64,000 nt of DNA. It comes from Nocardioides aromaticivorans. Its GTDB lineage: Bacteria; Actinomycetota; Actinomycetes; Propionibacteriales; Nocardioidaceae. Where the stretch lies: assembly GCF_013408525.1 (NCBI RefSeq), contig NZ_JACBZM010000001.1, forward strand, positions 2,046,001-2,110,000. The letters are read 5' to 3'. Below are positions 52,961 through 62,369 of the stretch, in pieces (within the stretch, counting starts at the first letter, position 1; the number at the start of each line of letters is the position of its first letter). Under the pieces are notes generated by a model, which was not told where the DNA came from, made no database searches, and saw nothing but the letters and a program-made list of their open reading frames with translations. Both the position numbers and the translations under genes were made by a program.

Positions 52961-55474
52961 GTGAACCGCTCCCTGTCCACGCGCGCCTGTCGCGCCCTCG
53001 CCACCCTCGTCGGAGCGCTGCTCCTCGCGCTCGCCTCGCTCACCGCCACCACCTCGCCCGCCCTCGCGGACGCCAACGAGGCCGGCCTGGCCGCGGGTCC
53101 CTCGATCCGTGCCCAGCAGTCCCTGATCTCGGCGGGCGACGGGCACACCTGCTCGGTCGTCGGTACGGCGGCCACGCTGTGGTGCTGGGGTGACAACACC
53201 TTCGGCCAGCTCGGCAACGGCACCGTCACGTCGTCGACGACACCGGTGAAGGTGGTCGGCCTCTCGGGGGTGACGGCGGTCTCCGCGGGATCCCAGCACA
53301 CCTGCGCGCTGCTCGGTGACGGGAGTGCCCGGTGCTGGGGTCGCGACAACTACGGCCAGCTCGGCGTGGGGCTCGCCCCCAACGGCTTCTCCGCGGTGCC
53401 GGTCGCGCCCAACGGCGGGTTCACGTTCACGGCCATCTCGGTAGGCACCGGCTTCACCTGCGGGACGACGGTGAGCCAGGTGTTCTGCTGGGGTCGCGGG
53501 ACCGAGGGCGAGATCGGCAACGGGGGCCTGAGCAACGTCGCGTCACCCGCGCCGGTCGCCATGCCGGGACCGGCCCGTGCCCTCTCGGCCGGCAACCAGC
53601 ACGCCTGCGCCGCCCTCCAGTCCGGTCAGGCCTGGTGCTGGGGCAACAACACCCAGGGCCAGCTGGGCCTCGGCTTCGCGAGCGGCCCGCGGCTGCCGCA
53701 GCAGCTCGGCATCCAGAACGTCGAGGCGATCAGCGCCGGCGCCCTCCACACCTGTGCCCTCGCCGAGGGCGTCTCGAAGTGCTGGGGGTCCAACAGCGAC
53801 GGCCAGCTCGGGACCGGGAGCTTCAACTCGGTGCCCTTCCCGACCACCACGGCCAACAGCCCCTCCCTCGACCAGACGATCAGCGCCGGCGGCGCGCACA
53901 CCTGCTCCCGCGTGTCCAACCAGGTGCGCTGCTGGGGTCGCAACCAGGAGGGTCAGCGCGGGGTCCCGAACCTGAGCGACACCAGCATCGCGACCGCGAT
54001 CCCCACCTACGCGGGCGAGATCCCGGTGGTGAGCACCGGGACGGCGCACACCTGCGTGCGGTTCGCGAACGGCCGCGTCGACTGCTTCGGGTTCAACCAG
54101 CAGGGCCAGCTCGGCAACGGTACGACGACCCACAGCTCTACTCCGGTGCGCGCGCTCGGCGTCCCGGGCACCCCGGGCGGCGCGTCCGCCAGCGTCGTCG
54201 CCTACGGCACCATCAAGGTCAGCTGGAGCGCGCCGGCGAGCACGGGCAACATCCCGCTCGACCACTACCGGATCTACGACACGGAGGGCACCCTCAGCCG
54301 TCTCGTCCCGGCCGGCCAGACGTCCGAGACCCTCAGCGCCCTGCCCTCGGGGCAGACCTACAACCTGCGGATCGTGGCGGTCAACGAGCTCGGTGAGGGA
54401 CAGCCCGCCCAGCTCACCGCGATCACCACACCGACGCAGCCGGTCATCCTCGTCGACGACGTGTCGTACGCCGAGGGCAACTCGGGCACGAAGAACATGA
54501 CCTTCACCCTGACCCGGTCCGGCCCCGTCGGCGCCACGTCCTCCGTCAAGGCCGCCACCCAGAACGGCACGGCCGTGGCGTCGGGCGACTACACCGCGAA
54601 GGCGGCCACGACGATCAGCTTCGCGGCCGGCCAGGTGAGCAGGACCTTCGTGGTGAGCACGAAGGGCGACCTCCTGGCCGAGGACGACGAGTCCTTCAAC
54701 GTCGTGCTCTTCTCCCCGGTCGGTGCCCAGGTCTACGACACCACCGCGGTCGGGACGCTCGTGAACGACGACCCGGGCGGCAAGCCGGTCTACAGCATCA
54801 GCGGCGCGAGCACCGTCGAGGGCGACGCCGGCACGAAGAACCTCACCTTCACCATCACCCGCAGCGGCAGCACCGCGGTGGCCGGGTCGGTGCAGTACTA
54901 CACCCAGGCGCTCTCCGGCCAGGCGACGCCGACCACCGACTACACGACCAAGGCGGTGACGACGATGAGCTTCCCCGTCGGCGCTGTCACCAAGACGTTC
55001 ACGGTGGCGATCAAGGGTGACTACGTCGCGGAGAGCGACGAGTACTTCCAGGTCGTGCTCAAGAACCCGGTCAACGGCAGCCTGGCGACGATCCCGTTCG
55101 ACTACGGGCAGATCGTCAACGACGACTCGAGTGCGACGCCGAGCATCTCGATCAACGACGTCAGCGTGGTCGAGGGCGACAGCCTCACCAAGAACGTCAC
55201 CTTCACCGTCACCCGCTCCGGCAACCTGGCGGGCACGACGGCCTTCAAGTACGCCACCCAGGACGGCACCGCGATCGCGCCGGGTGACTACACCGCGAAG
55301 GCGCTGACCAGCCTCAGCTTCACGGCCGGCCAGACCAGCAAGACGCTCACGGTCACCATCAAGGGCGACACCGTGGTGGAGCCGGACGAGCTGTTCTCGG
55401 TCGTCCTGTCGGCCGTCACCGGCGGCACGATCGGCGACGGCACCGGGACGGCGACGATCACGAACGACGACTAG
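52961..55474 (+). CDS. Secreted RCC1-propeller protein with Fn3 and Calx-beta domains
   Basis: The 837-residue product has a signal peptide (cleavage near residue 36, PALADA). About seven RCC1-type blades follow (residues 45-400), each with a variant of HTCAL...CWGxNxxGQLGxG. A fibronectin type III-like domain comes next (about 405-495), then three Calx-beta repeats (about 496-600, 605-710 and 725-837). Each Calx-beta repeat has V(Y/V)EGDSGTKN...FTLTRSG and a DxxxExDE calcium site. Each RCC1 blade has a pair of cysteines. It is likely a surface or matrix-binding protein; there is no catalytic motif. GTG 52961 is the start, and a strong hairpin follows the gene. Confidence 0.85.
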   Translation: MNRSLSTRACRALATLVGALLLALASLTATTSPALADANEAGLAAGPSIRAQQSLISAGDGHTCSVVGTAATLWCWGDNTFGQLGNGTVTSSTTPVKVVGLSGVTAVSAGSQHTCALLGDGSARCWGRDNYGQLGVGLAPNGFSAVPVAPNGGFTFTAISVGTGFTCGTTVSQVFCWGRGTEGEIGNGGLSNVASPAPVAMPGPARALSAGNQHACAALQSGQAWCWGNNTQGQLGLGFASGPRLPQQLGIQNVEAISAGALHTCALAEGVSKCWGSNSDGQLGTGSFNSVPFPTTTANSPSLDQTISAGGAHTCSRVSNQVRCWGRNQEGQRGVPNLSDTSIATAIPTYAGEIPVVSTGTAHTCVRFANGRVDCFGFNQQGQLGNGTTTHSSTPVRALGVPGTPGGASASVVAYGTIKVSWSAPASTGNIPLDHYRIYDTEGTLSRLVPAGQTSETLSALPSGQTYNLRIVAVNELGEGQPAQLTAITTPTQPVILVDDVSYAEGNSGTKNMTFTLTRSGPVGATSSVKAATQNGTAVASGDYTAKAATTISFAAGQVSRTFVVSTKGDLLAEDDESFNVVLFSPVGAQVYDTTAVGTLVNDDPGGKPVYSISGASTVEGDAGTKNLTFTITRSGSTAVAGSVQYYTQALSGQATPTTDYTTKAVTTMSFPVGAVTKTFTVAIKGDYVAESDEYFQVVLKNPVNGSLATIPFDYGQIVNDDSSATPSISINDVSVVEGDSLTKNVTFTVTRSGNLAGTTAFKYATQDGTAIAPGDYTAKALTSLSFTAGQTSKTLTVTIKGDTVVEPDELFSVVLSAVTGGTIGDGTGTATITNDD

Positions 55475-55488
55475 TCCGCGCCGGAGGT

Positions 55489-55524
55489 CGGGAGGAGCTC
55501 GCGCGGTCGCGCGAGCTCCTCCCG
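55489..55524 (+). terminator. Hairpin after the RCC1/Calx-beta gene
   Basis: Arms 55489-55505 and 55508-55524 are perfectly complementary over 17 bp with a minimal loop. There is no T-tract. It starts 15 bp after the stop. Confidence 0.7.
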
Positions 55525-55699
55525 GCTGAGGCCAGACCGCGGCTACGACGTCGTGGAGCCGCCGTACCCATCCGTTGTGACGTGAACTCCGAATGGCCAG
55601 AAGGGCACGCCCCTTGCGTTGTCGGCGCTGCGCCCTAGGGTCGAACGCAGGCGTCTCCGGCGGGCGCACGGGGCGACCGCGGACGACGAGGAGGCTCGG

Positions 55700-56998
55700 A
55701 TGACAGCCAGGCAGTGGACCGCAGACACCCTCCTGACCCGTTACGACGAGGTCAGGTCGCACACGGAGCGGCTCGCGGAGCCGCTCTCGCCGGAGGACCA
55801 GACGGTCCAGTCGATGCCGGACGTGTCCCCGACCAAGTGGCACCGGGCGCACGTGACCTGGTTCTTCGAGACCTTCCTGCTCGCCGAGAACGAGTCCGGG
55901 TTCAAGCCCTTCCAGGACAAGTACTGGTTCCTCTTCAACAGCTACTACGAGGCCGTCGGGCCGCGCTACAACCGCGCCGAGCGCGGCGTGGTCAGCCGCC
56001 CGGGCGCGCACGACGTCGGCGTCTACCGCGGCAACGTCGACGACCGCGTCCGCGACCTCGTCGGCAGCCTCGACCAGGGCACGATCGACAAGCTGGCCGG
56101 CACGATCGAGCTCGGCTTCCACCACGAGCAGCAGCACCAGGAGCTGCTCCTGATGGACATCAAGCACGTCCTCTCCCTCAACCCCCTCCAGCCCGTGTAC
56201 GCCGGCAGCCCGGCCGCCCACGCCGAGCCGGACGCGCTCGGCTGGGTCGACGTGGCGGGTGGGCTGGTCGAGATCGGCCACCGCGACGCGGGCTTCTCCT
56301 TCGACAACGAGCTGCCGCTCCACCAGCAGTGGCTGGAGCCCTACCGGCTGGCCGACCGGCTGGTCACCAACGGCGAGTGGCTCGAGTTCATGGCCGACGG
56401 CGGCTACCGGCGACCGGAGCTGTGGCTCTCCGACGGCTGGGCGCAGGTCCGGACGAACGGCTGGGCCGCGCCGTTCTACTGGACCGAGGTCGACGGCGTG
56501 TGGTTCGAGCACACGCTGCACGGCACCTTCCCGGTCAACCCGGGACTGCCCGTGAGCCACGTCAGCCACTACGAGGCCGACGCCTTCGCGACCTGGGCGG
56601 GCAAGCGGCTGCCGACCGAGGCCGAGTGGGAGCACGCGGTGCGCACAGACACCGCCACCGACGACGGCGACACCGCCGAGCGGGTGGGCAACCTCGCCGA
56701 CACCGAGACCTTCCACCCCCGCGCGGCGGGCGAGGCCACGGGCCGGCTGCGCCAGGTCTACGGCGACTGCTGGGAGTGGTCCTCCTCGGCGTACCTGCCC
56801 TATCCCGGCTTCCACCCGCCCGCCGGCGCGATCGGCGAGTACAACGGCAAGTTCATGTCCAACCAGATGGTGCTGCGCGGCGGCTGCGCGCTGACGCCGC
56901 CGGGCCACGCCCGCGCGAGCTACCGCAACTTCTTCCCGCCGGGAGCGCGGTGGGCGCTGTCCGGCCTTCGCCTCGCCGACGGAGGGGAGCCGCGATGA
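55700..56998 (+). CDS. egtB: Ergothioneine biosynthesis sulfoxide synthase EgtB
   Basis: This non-haem iron enzyme joins a thiol (gamma-glutamylcysteine or cysteine) to hercynine. The 432-residue product has a DinB-like N-terminal domain with the iron ligands His51 (KWHRAHVTWFFETF), His142 and His146 (FHHEQQHQE). An FGE-sulfatase C-terminal domain follows with YEADAFATWAGKRLPTEAEWEHA, GDCWEWSSSAY and RGGCALTPPGHARASYRNFFPP. ATG 55700 follows GAGGAGG. It overlaps egtD by 4 bp. Confidence 0.95.
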   Translation: MTARQWTADTLLTRYDEVRSHTERLAEPLSPEDQTVQSMPDVSPTKWHRAHVTWFFETFLLAENESGFKPFQDKYWFLFNSYYEAVGPRYNRAERGVVSRPGAHDVGVYRGNVDDRVRDLVGSLDQGTIDKLAGTIELGFHHEQQHQELLLMDIKHVLSLNPLQPVYAGSPAAHAEPDALGWVDVAGGLVEIGHRDAGFSFDNELPLHQQWLEPYRLADRLVTNGEWLEFMADGGYRRPELWLSDGWAQVRTNGWAAPFYWTEVDGVWFEHTLHGTFPVNPGLPVSHVSHYEADAFATWAGKRLPTEAEWEHAVRTDTATDDGDTAERVGNLADTETFHPRAAGEATGRLRQVYGDCWEWSSSAYLPYPGFHPPAGAIGEYNGKFMSNQMVLRGGCALTPPGHARASYRNFFPPGARWALSGLRLADGGEPR

Positions 56999-57981
56999 CC
57001 CAGTCGTCGGGCAACGGGCCGCAGATGAAGGTCCTGCTGGAGTCCGACTGGGCCGCGGGCAGCCTCGTCGACGACGTGCGCCGCGGCCTCTCCCAGCACC
57101 CGCGCACGCTCCCGCCCCGCTGGCTCTACGACGACCACGGCTCTGCGCTCTTCGATGAGATCACCCGCCTGCCGGAGTACTACCCCTTCCTCGCCGAGCG
57201 CTCGATCCTCGAGCAGCACGCCGCCGAGATCGTCACCGCGAGCGGCGCGACCACCCTGGTCGAGCTCGGCAGCGGCACCAGCGAGAAGACGCGGCTGCTG
57301 CTCGATGCGTTCACGGCCGAGGGCCAGCTCACCCGGTTCGCGCCGGTCGACGTCTCCGAGGGCACCCTGCGCGAGGCAGCCGACCAGATCGCCGCCGCCT
57401 ACCCCGGCCTGGAGGTCGTCGGCGTCGTCGGCGACTTCACGCTCCACCTCGCCCACCTGCCCAAGGGCGGGCGGCGGATGGTCGCCTTCCTCGGCGGCAC
57501 CATCGGCAACCTCTACCTCGAGGAGCGCAAGGCCTTCCTCGGCGCGCTCGCCGACCTGCTCGAGCCGGGCGACTCGCTGCTGCTCGGCACCGACCTGGTC
57601 AAGAGCGCCGATCGCCTCGTCGCGGCGTACGACGACAGCGCCGGGGTCACCGAGGCGTTCATCCGCAACTCCCTCACCGTCGTCAACCGCGAGCTGGGCG
57701 CCGACTTCGACCAGGCGTCCTTCTCCTACGTGCCCTTCTGGGACCCGCACATGGAGCGGATCGACATGCGGCTGCGCTCGGAGGTGCCGCAGCGGGTGAC
57801 CATCCCGGGGGCCGATGTCGTGCTCGACCTCGCCGTGGGCGAGGAGCTGCGGATGGAGATCTCCACGAAGTTCCGGGTCAGCCGGATCGCCGCCGAGCTG
57901 GAGGCTGCCGGGCTCGCCGTGGCGCGGGTGTGGACCGACGATCCGGGCGACTTTGCGCTCACCCTTGCGGTGAAGGGCTGA
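56995..57981 (+). CDS. egtD: L-histidine N(alpha)-methyltransferase EgtD
   Basis: It trimethylates histidine with SAM to make hercynine, the EgtB substrate. The 328-residue product has the family landmarks PRWLYDDHGSALFDEITRLPEYYPFLAERSIL, the SAM motif LVELGSGTSEKTRLLLDAF, FLGGTIGNL and an ending typical of EgtD (WTDDPGDFALTLAVKG). The start overlaps egtB. No egtA, egtC or egtE is seen within the window. Confidence 0.95.
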   Translation: MTQSSGNGPQMKVLLESDWAAGSLVDDVRRGLSQHPRTLPPRWLYDDHGSALFDEITRLPEYYPFLAERSILEQHAAEIVTASGATTLVELGSGTSEKTRLLLDAFTAEGQLTRFAPVDVSEGTLREAADQIAAAYPGLEVVGVVGDFTLHLAHLPKGGRRMVAFLGGTIGNLYLEERKAFLGALADLLEPGDSLLLGTDLVKSADRLVAAYDDSAGVTEAFIRNSLTVVNRELGADFDQASFSYVPFWDPHMERIDMRLRSEVPQRVTIPGADVVLDLAVGEELRMEISTKFRVSRIAAELEAAGLAVARVWTDDPGDFALTLAVKG

Positions 57982-58097
57982 TCCGACCGCAAAATCTCTC
58001 GCGAAGGGGTGGACGCGCGCAGGTCCCGGAGGGCAGGGTCGGATCCGGCCCGGTGGACCCGGGCCGAGCTTCGTTCCACTACTCGGAGGGACCACAC

Positions 58098-59753
58098 GTG
58101 AAGAGAGCACTGACGATCGTGGCGTCAGGACTGGCGGCCGCAGCCCTGGTGCTGCCCGCCGGCGGGAGCCCGGCAGCCGCGCGTGACCGCGACGGCAGCG
58201 CAGCGGGCGGCAAGCAGGCCGGTGTGCCGTCGTACACGCCACCGGCGCCGGCCTGGGGCGAGTGCGCCAGCGCACGACTCAAGGCCGCGGGTGCGGAGTG
58301 CGCGATGCTCGAGGTGCCCCTCGACTACGCGCGGCCGAACAGCACCAAGATCCACATCGCGGTCAGCCGCAAGCTGCACACCGACCCCGACTACAAGGGC
58401 ATGATCGCGGTCAACCCCGGCGGCCCCGGCGGCTCCGGCCTGATCTACTCGATCCTCGGCGGCGCGATCCCGAACGGCGTCGGCGCCAAGTACGACTGGT
58501 ACGGCTTCGACCCGCGCGGTGTCGGCAGCAGCGAGCCGTCGCTGAGCTGCGATCCCGACTACGCCGGCGCCGGCTACGACCGGCCGAACTACGTGCCCGA
58601 GCGCGCCGCGGACAAGCGCTGGTGGCGCCGGACCACCCGCGACTACGCCCGCGCCTGCTCGCGGTCCGAGGCGCGCGCCCTGCTGCCCTACCTGCACACG
58701 ACCGAGGTCGCCCGCGACCTCGACAGCCTCCGCAAGGCCGTCGGCCAGGAGAAGCTCAACTACTACGGCTTCTCCTACGGCACCTACCTCGGCCAGGTCT
58801 ACGCGACGCTGTTCCCGCAGCAGGTGGGCCGGTTCGTGTGGGACGGCGTGCTCAACGCGAAGAACGCCTTCTACCAGGCGAACCTCGACCAGGACATCCA
58901 GTTCGACCGCAACCTCGACACCTACTTCAAGTACCTCGCCGACCACGACACCGTGTTCGGCCTCGGCACCGACTGGCGCGCGATCAAGCGCGGCTACTAC
59001 CGCCTGCGCGCGAAGCTCGACCGCACCCCCGCCGCCGACGGCAAGCTCGGCCCGGACGAGCTCGACGACGTGATGCTCAGCGCCGGCTACTACGTCTACG
59101 ACTGGGTCGGCCTCGGCGAGGCCTACGCGAAGCTGGTCACCACCGGGGACGGCGACGACATCCTCGCCAACTATGCCGGTCCCGGCGACGACAACGGCTT
59201 CGCCGTCTACAACGGCGTCCAGTGCACCGACGCGGTGTGGCCGAACTGGAAGCGCACCCAGGCCGACGCCTGGCGGATCCACGAGCGGCACCCGTTCCTG
59301 ACGTGGGGCAACACCTGGTACAACGCGCCCTGCCTCAACTGGCCGGCCCCGTCGCGCGACGCCGTCCGGGTGACCGGACGCCGGATCAGCACGCCGATCC
59401 TGATGATCGCCGAGACCCACGACGCCGCGACGGTCTACTCCGGCGCGCTGGCCACCCGGCAGGCGTTCCCGTCGTCGTACCTCATCGAGGGTGTCGGCGG
59501 CACGACCCATTCCGGCTCGCTGTCGGGCATCGCGTGCACCGACGACACGATCGCGAGCTACCTCGACACCGGTGAGCTGCCGGCGCGCAAGCCGGGCAAC
59601 ACCAGCGACCAGCAGTGTGACCCCGTGCCCGCGCCGGAGCCCGAGGCCGCGTCGTCGCTGCGGCTGCGCAGTGCCGGCGGCGACGTCGTCAAGGACCGGA
59701 TGCCGGCGGTGCTGCGCGACGCGCTGCAGCAGGCGCAGACCATCGGTCGCTGA
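58098..59753 (+). CDS. Secreted tripeptidyl aminopeptidase-like alpha/beta hydrolase
   Basis: The 551-residue product has a signal peptide (about residues 1-30). The oxyanion element is VNPGGPGGSG, the nucleophile is Ser226 in GFSYGTYLG, the acid region is PILMIAETHDAATVY and the histidine is GGTTHSG. The TAP C-terminal domain with disulfide-candidate cysteines follows (VQCTDAVWPNW, APCLNWPA, IACTDD). It resembles Streptomyces Tap/SlpD-type exopeptidases. GTG 58098 follows CGGAGGG. Confidence 0.9.
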   Translation: MKRALTIVASGLAAAALVLPAGGSPAAARDRDGSAAGGKQAGVPSYTPPAPAWGECASARLKAAGAECAMLEVPLDYARPNSTKIHIAVSRKLHTDPDYKGMIAVNPGGPGGSGLIYSILGGAIPNGVGAKYDWYGFDPRGVGSSEPSLSCDPDYAGAGYDRPNYVPERAADKRWWRRTTRDYARACSRSEARALLPYLHTTEVARDLDSLRKAVGQEKLNYYGFSYGTYLGQVYATLFPQQVGRFVWDGVLNAKNAFYQANLDQDIQFDRNLDTYFKYLADHDTVFGLGTDWRAIKRGYYRLRAKLDRTPAADGKLGPDELDDVMLSAGYYVYDWVGLGEAYAKLVTTGDGDDILANYAGPGDDNGFAVYNGVQCTDAVWPNWKRTQADAWRIHERHPFLTWGNTWYNAPCLNWPAPSRDAVRVTGRRISTPILMIAETHDAATVYSGALATRQAFPSSYLIEGVGGTTHSGSLSGIACTDDTIASYLDTGELPARKPGNTSDQQCDPVPAPEPEAASSLRLRSAGGDVVKDRMPAVLRDALQQAQTIGR

Positions 59754-59785
59754 GTCGGAGCACGTCTCCGGGGCTCCCCTCATGG

Positions 59786-59791
59786 CAGACT
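59786..59791 (+). promoter_or_regulatory. -10-like hexamer before the lipoprotein gene
   Basis: CAGACT ends 7 nt before GTG 59799. The same hexamer and spacing class occurs before 3695. No ribosome site is seen. Confidence 0.35.
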
Positions 59792-59798
59792 CAGCGCC

Positions 59799-60776
59799 GT
59801 GAGGGGAGCTCCGACCAGTCGATCGAGGCTGGGTGCGCTGCTGGCGTGCGCGGCGGTGGTGACGGCGTGCAGCAGCGACCCGGAGCCGGTCTACCAGGAG
59901 GAGACCGCTCCCCAGTCCGTCGTGACCGAGTACGACGCCTCGCTGGAGCCCTCGGCCGCCGTACTCTCGCTGGTGCCGGACGACGCCACCTCGCTGACGG
60001 TCACCGACTTCGACCAGCTGCGGCTGGTGCTCGGCTACGGCGCGCTCGACGGCGACAGCTCGCAGCGCGAGCGCGACGCCTTCTGGCGCAAGGCCCCCAC
60101 CACGGCCGCCCTCTCGCTGGGTCTCCTCGCCTCCGCCGACGCCCGGCTGCGCGCCGACTTCGGCATCGGTCGCGACGACGTCGCGTGGGAGGCGACCTAC
60201 GCCGGCGACGCCTCCGGCTGGGTGCTCGCCTTCCACGACTCCGTGCCGATGGCGGCCGTGCAGCGCGCGGTCCGTGCGGGCGTCGGCCCGCTCGAGGGTG
60301 CGGTCGTCGACGCCGACCGCCACCTGGTCACCTCGGCCGAGCCGCCCGACGGCGCCGACTCGTGGGGCGCCACCGAGGAGCTGCTGAGCCTCGTCGGCCG
60401 GGAGGCCATCTCGACGTACGTCGACCGCTCCTGCCTGGACTTCGACAGCGTCTTCGGCGACGGCATGGAGGCCCAGCTGGCCGATGCCCCGAAGGCGGCG
60501 CTGCGTGCGCTCGACGAGCTCGACGCGTACTCGGTCGCGCTCGGCGCCGAGCTGGTGACCGTGCAGCTCGGCCCGAACCGGGGCGACGTCTTCGACCGGG
60601 TCCGGCTGGCCGAGGTGATGCCGCCGACCGATCCGGACTTCGGCTTGGTCATGAGCCGCGGGGTCGCCGACCCGTCGAGCGGCCGGCTGGGCTACACGCT
60701 GGCGGACGCCCCCGCGGCCGCCGCCCTGACGAAGGCCCGCACGCTGCCCTTCGCCGTCTGCCGTTCGCTCGGCTGA
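59799..60776 (+). CDS. Lipoprotein of unknown function
   Basis: The 325-residue product has lipobox VVTAC (Cys24) followed by an acidic linker. The globular domain has no recognised motif; it contains SLVPDDATSLTVTDFDQLRLVLGYG and two later cysteines (RSCLDFD and VCRSLG). Its stop codon directly abuts the stop of the convergent metallo-hydrolase gene (TGA/TCA within CTGATCAG). Confidence 0.75.
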   Translation: MRGAPTSRSRLGALLACAAVVTACSSDPEPVYQEETAPQSVVTEYDASLEPSAAVLSLVPDDATSLTVTDFDQLRLVLGYGALDGDSSQRERDAFWRKAPTTAALSLGLLASADARLRADFGIGRDDVAWEATYAGDASGWVLAFHDSVPMAAVQRAVRAGVGPLEGAVVDADRHLVTSAEPPDGADSWGATEELLSLVGREAISTYVDRSCLDFDSVFGDGMEAQLADAPKAALRALDELDAYSVALGAELVTVQLGPNRGDVFDRVRLAEVMPPTDPDFGLVMSRGVADPSSGRLGYTLADAPAAAALTKARTLPFAVCRSLG

Positions 60777-61550
60777 TCAGCCCCGCAGGGCGTCGTACTG
60801 GCCCTTGTCGTGGGCGCAGATGACCGTGACCTCGTCGCCGTGGCTGCGGGCCAGCTCCTGGAGGCGCTCCAGGTTGGCGACCCGCGCCTTGTTGTCGACG
60901 GCCATCATCCGCTGGAAGGCCGCGAGCGAGGCGGGGCAGCCGGGCGGCTCGGCCACCTGGTCGCCGTGGAAGAACGCGTCGCCGGCGTGCAGGAGCCAGC
61001 CGCCGTCCGGGCGCCTGACCGCGACGCCGGAGTGGCCGCGGGTGTGGCCGTGCAGCGGCACGATGACCACGTCGTCGGCCAGCGCCTTCACCGAGGCGAA
61101 GCCGAACCAGTCGTCACCACCCTCGCGGTGCTCGGCCCAGAGCGGGTGGTGCGCCCACTGGCCCTGGACGTAGCGCGCCTTCTCCCGCAGCGTCGGGCGC
61201 TTCGCTGCGCCGAGCTCGGTGGCGTGCACGTGGATGCGCGCGTTCGGGAAGTCGCCGATGCCGCCCGCGTGGTCGAGGTCGAGGTGGGTCAGCACGATGT
61301 CGGTGACCTCGGCGGGGTCGTGCCCGAGCGCGCGGACCTGCGCGACGGCGGTCTCCGCGGCGTCGAGCGCGGGGCGGACCATGGTGAGGAACGGCCGGCC
61401 GAGCCGCTTGCGGTCGGCGAGGTCGGCGGTGCCGAAGCCGGTGTCGACGAGGACGAGCCCGTCGGGGCGCTCGAGGAGCAGGACGTGGGCGACCATCGGC
61501 GGGGCCAGCGGCGGCCGCATCGTCGCGCAGTTCAGGTGGTGGATGCGCAC
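60777..61550 (-). CDS. Metallo-beta-lactamase-fold hydrolase
   Basis: The 257-residue product has the di-zinc motif THLDLDHAGG (His89, Asp93, His94). Later ligand segments are HGHTRGHSGV and LHAGDAFF, and the end is AHDKGQYDAL. The sequence around these resembles N-acyl-homoserine lactonase-type enzymes, but general MBL-fold hydrolases share it, so the substrate is open. GTG 61550 is the start; CAGGAT lies 6 nt upstream on the minus strand, another leaderless-type layout. Confidence 0.87.
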   Translation of the reverse strand: MRIHHLNCATMRPPLAPPMVAHVLLLERPDGLVLVDTGFGTADLADRKRLGRPFLTMVRPALDAAETAVAQVRALGHDPAEVTDIVLTHLDLDHAGGIGDFPNARIHVHATELGAAKRPTLREKARYVQGQWAHHPLWAEHREGGDDWFGFASVKALADDVVIVPLHGHTRGHSGVAVRRPDGGWLLHAGDAFFHGDQVAEPPGCPASLAAFQRMMAVDNKARVANLERLQELARSHGDEVTVICAHDKGQYDALRG

Positions 61551-61604
61551 GGCCCGATCCTGATGGGACCGGGCCGGTGCGCGCTACCTACCGGAGCAGG
61601 ATTT

Positions 61605-62369
61605 CTAGAGGTCCAGGTCGTGCAGCCGCTGCACGGTCGGCGAGGTCGGCACCGTGCTCGGGTCGGGGGCGGTGCCGAACAGCCGGTCCGCCGTACCGGC
61701 CGTGGTGACCGTGAACCAGTAGTGCTCGCTCTTGTAGTGGTGCAGCCGGTGGTTGCGCCAGACCTTGCGGTACCAGGCGGACTTCGGGCGGTAGTCGCTG
61801 TGCAGCAGGTAGTGCGTCCACTCGTAGCCGGACTTGATCGTGTAGACGGCGACCAGCAGCGTGAACATCGACGTCGTCGTCGGGGTGACCAGCCACGCGA
61901 GCCCGGTCCACGCCGGCGCGAGCCACAGCTGGGCCTGCCACGGGATGAAGACGAGCGGGATCTCGCGCGGGTTGGCGTGGTGGGCGCGGTGCTTGCGCGC
62001 GAGCAGCGGGTCGAGCCTCACCGGCCCGACGTGGCGCGGCTTCCAGTGCAGGATGAAGACGTGGACCAGCCACTCCACGACCGGCAGGATCGCCACCAGC
62101 CCGACCGGCACGAGCAGCTCCCACCACGACCCGGCGCCGGCGAGGACCCGGCCGACCAGTGCGGCGACCAGGCAGGTGCCCAGCAGGTAGGGGCTCGGGT
62201 GTCGCCAGAACTCGGCGAAGACCTCGCCCATCGCGAGGTTGGTACGACGCCCGGCGGCCCGGTCGCCGACGTACTTCCCGTCGAGCTTGCCGTCCAGCTT
62301 CCCGTCCAGCCGCTGCTCGTCGGCGGCCACCTTGCGGGCCGCGAAGGCCTCGACCTCGCGGGGGCTCAC
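61605..62369 (-). CDS. Fatty acid hydroxylase/sterol desaturase-family membrane protein
   Basis: This di-iron membrane oxygenase family member has 254 residues. The histidine clusters are HVFILH, KHRAHHANP, HYLLHSDY and NHRLHHY among four or so helices. The N-terminus is cytoplasmic and carries three tandem LDGK units (residues 21-32) from a 12-bp repeat. The start GTG 62369 overlaps the GntR gene stop by 4 bp, so the regulator and enzyme are co-expressed. The hydroxylated lipid or carotenoid substrate is unknown. Confidence 0.86.
   Translation of the reverse strand: MSPREVEAFAARKVAADEQRLDGKLDGKLDGKYVGDRAAGRRTNLAMGEVFAEFWRHPSPYLLGTCLVAALVGRVLAGAGSWWELLVPVGLVAILPVVEWLVHVFILHWKPRHVGPVRLDPLLARKHRAHHANPREIPLVFIPWQAQLWLAPAWTGLAWLVTPTTTSMFTLLVAVYTIKSGYEWTHYLLHSDYRPKSAWYRKVWRNHRLHHYKSEHYWFTVTTAGTADRLFGTAPDPSTVPTSPTVQRLHDLDL
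62277..62312 (-). repeat. 12-bp tandem repeat within the hydroxylase gene
   Basis: Three near-identical 12-bp units (CTTCCCGTCCAG and variants on the plus strand) encode LDGK three times. It is a possible slippage site. Confidence 0.75.

Noticed and set aside
53543..56908. An 1121-residue open frame on the minus strand
   Set aside because: It is antisense to the RCC1/Calx-beta and egtB genes and shows no recognisable domain.
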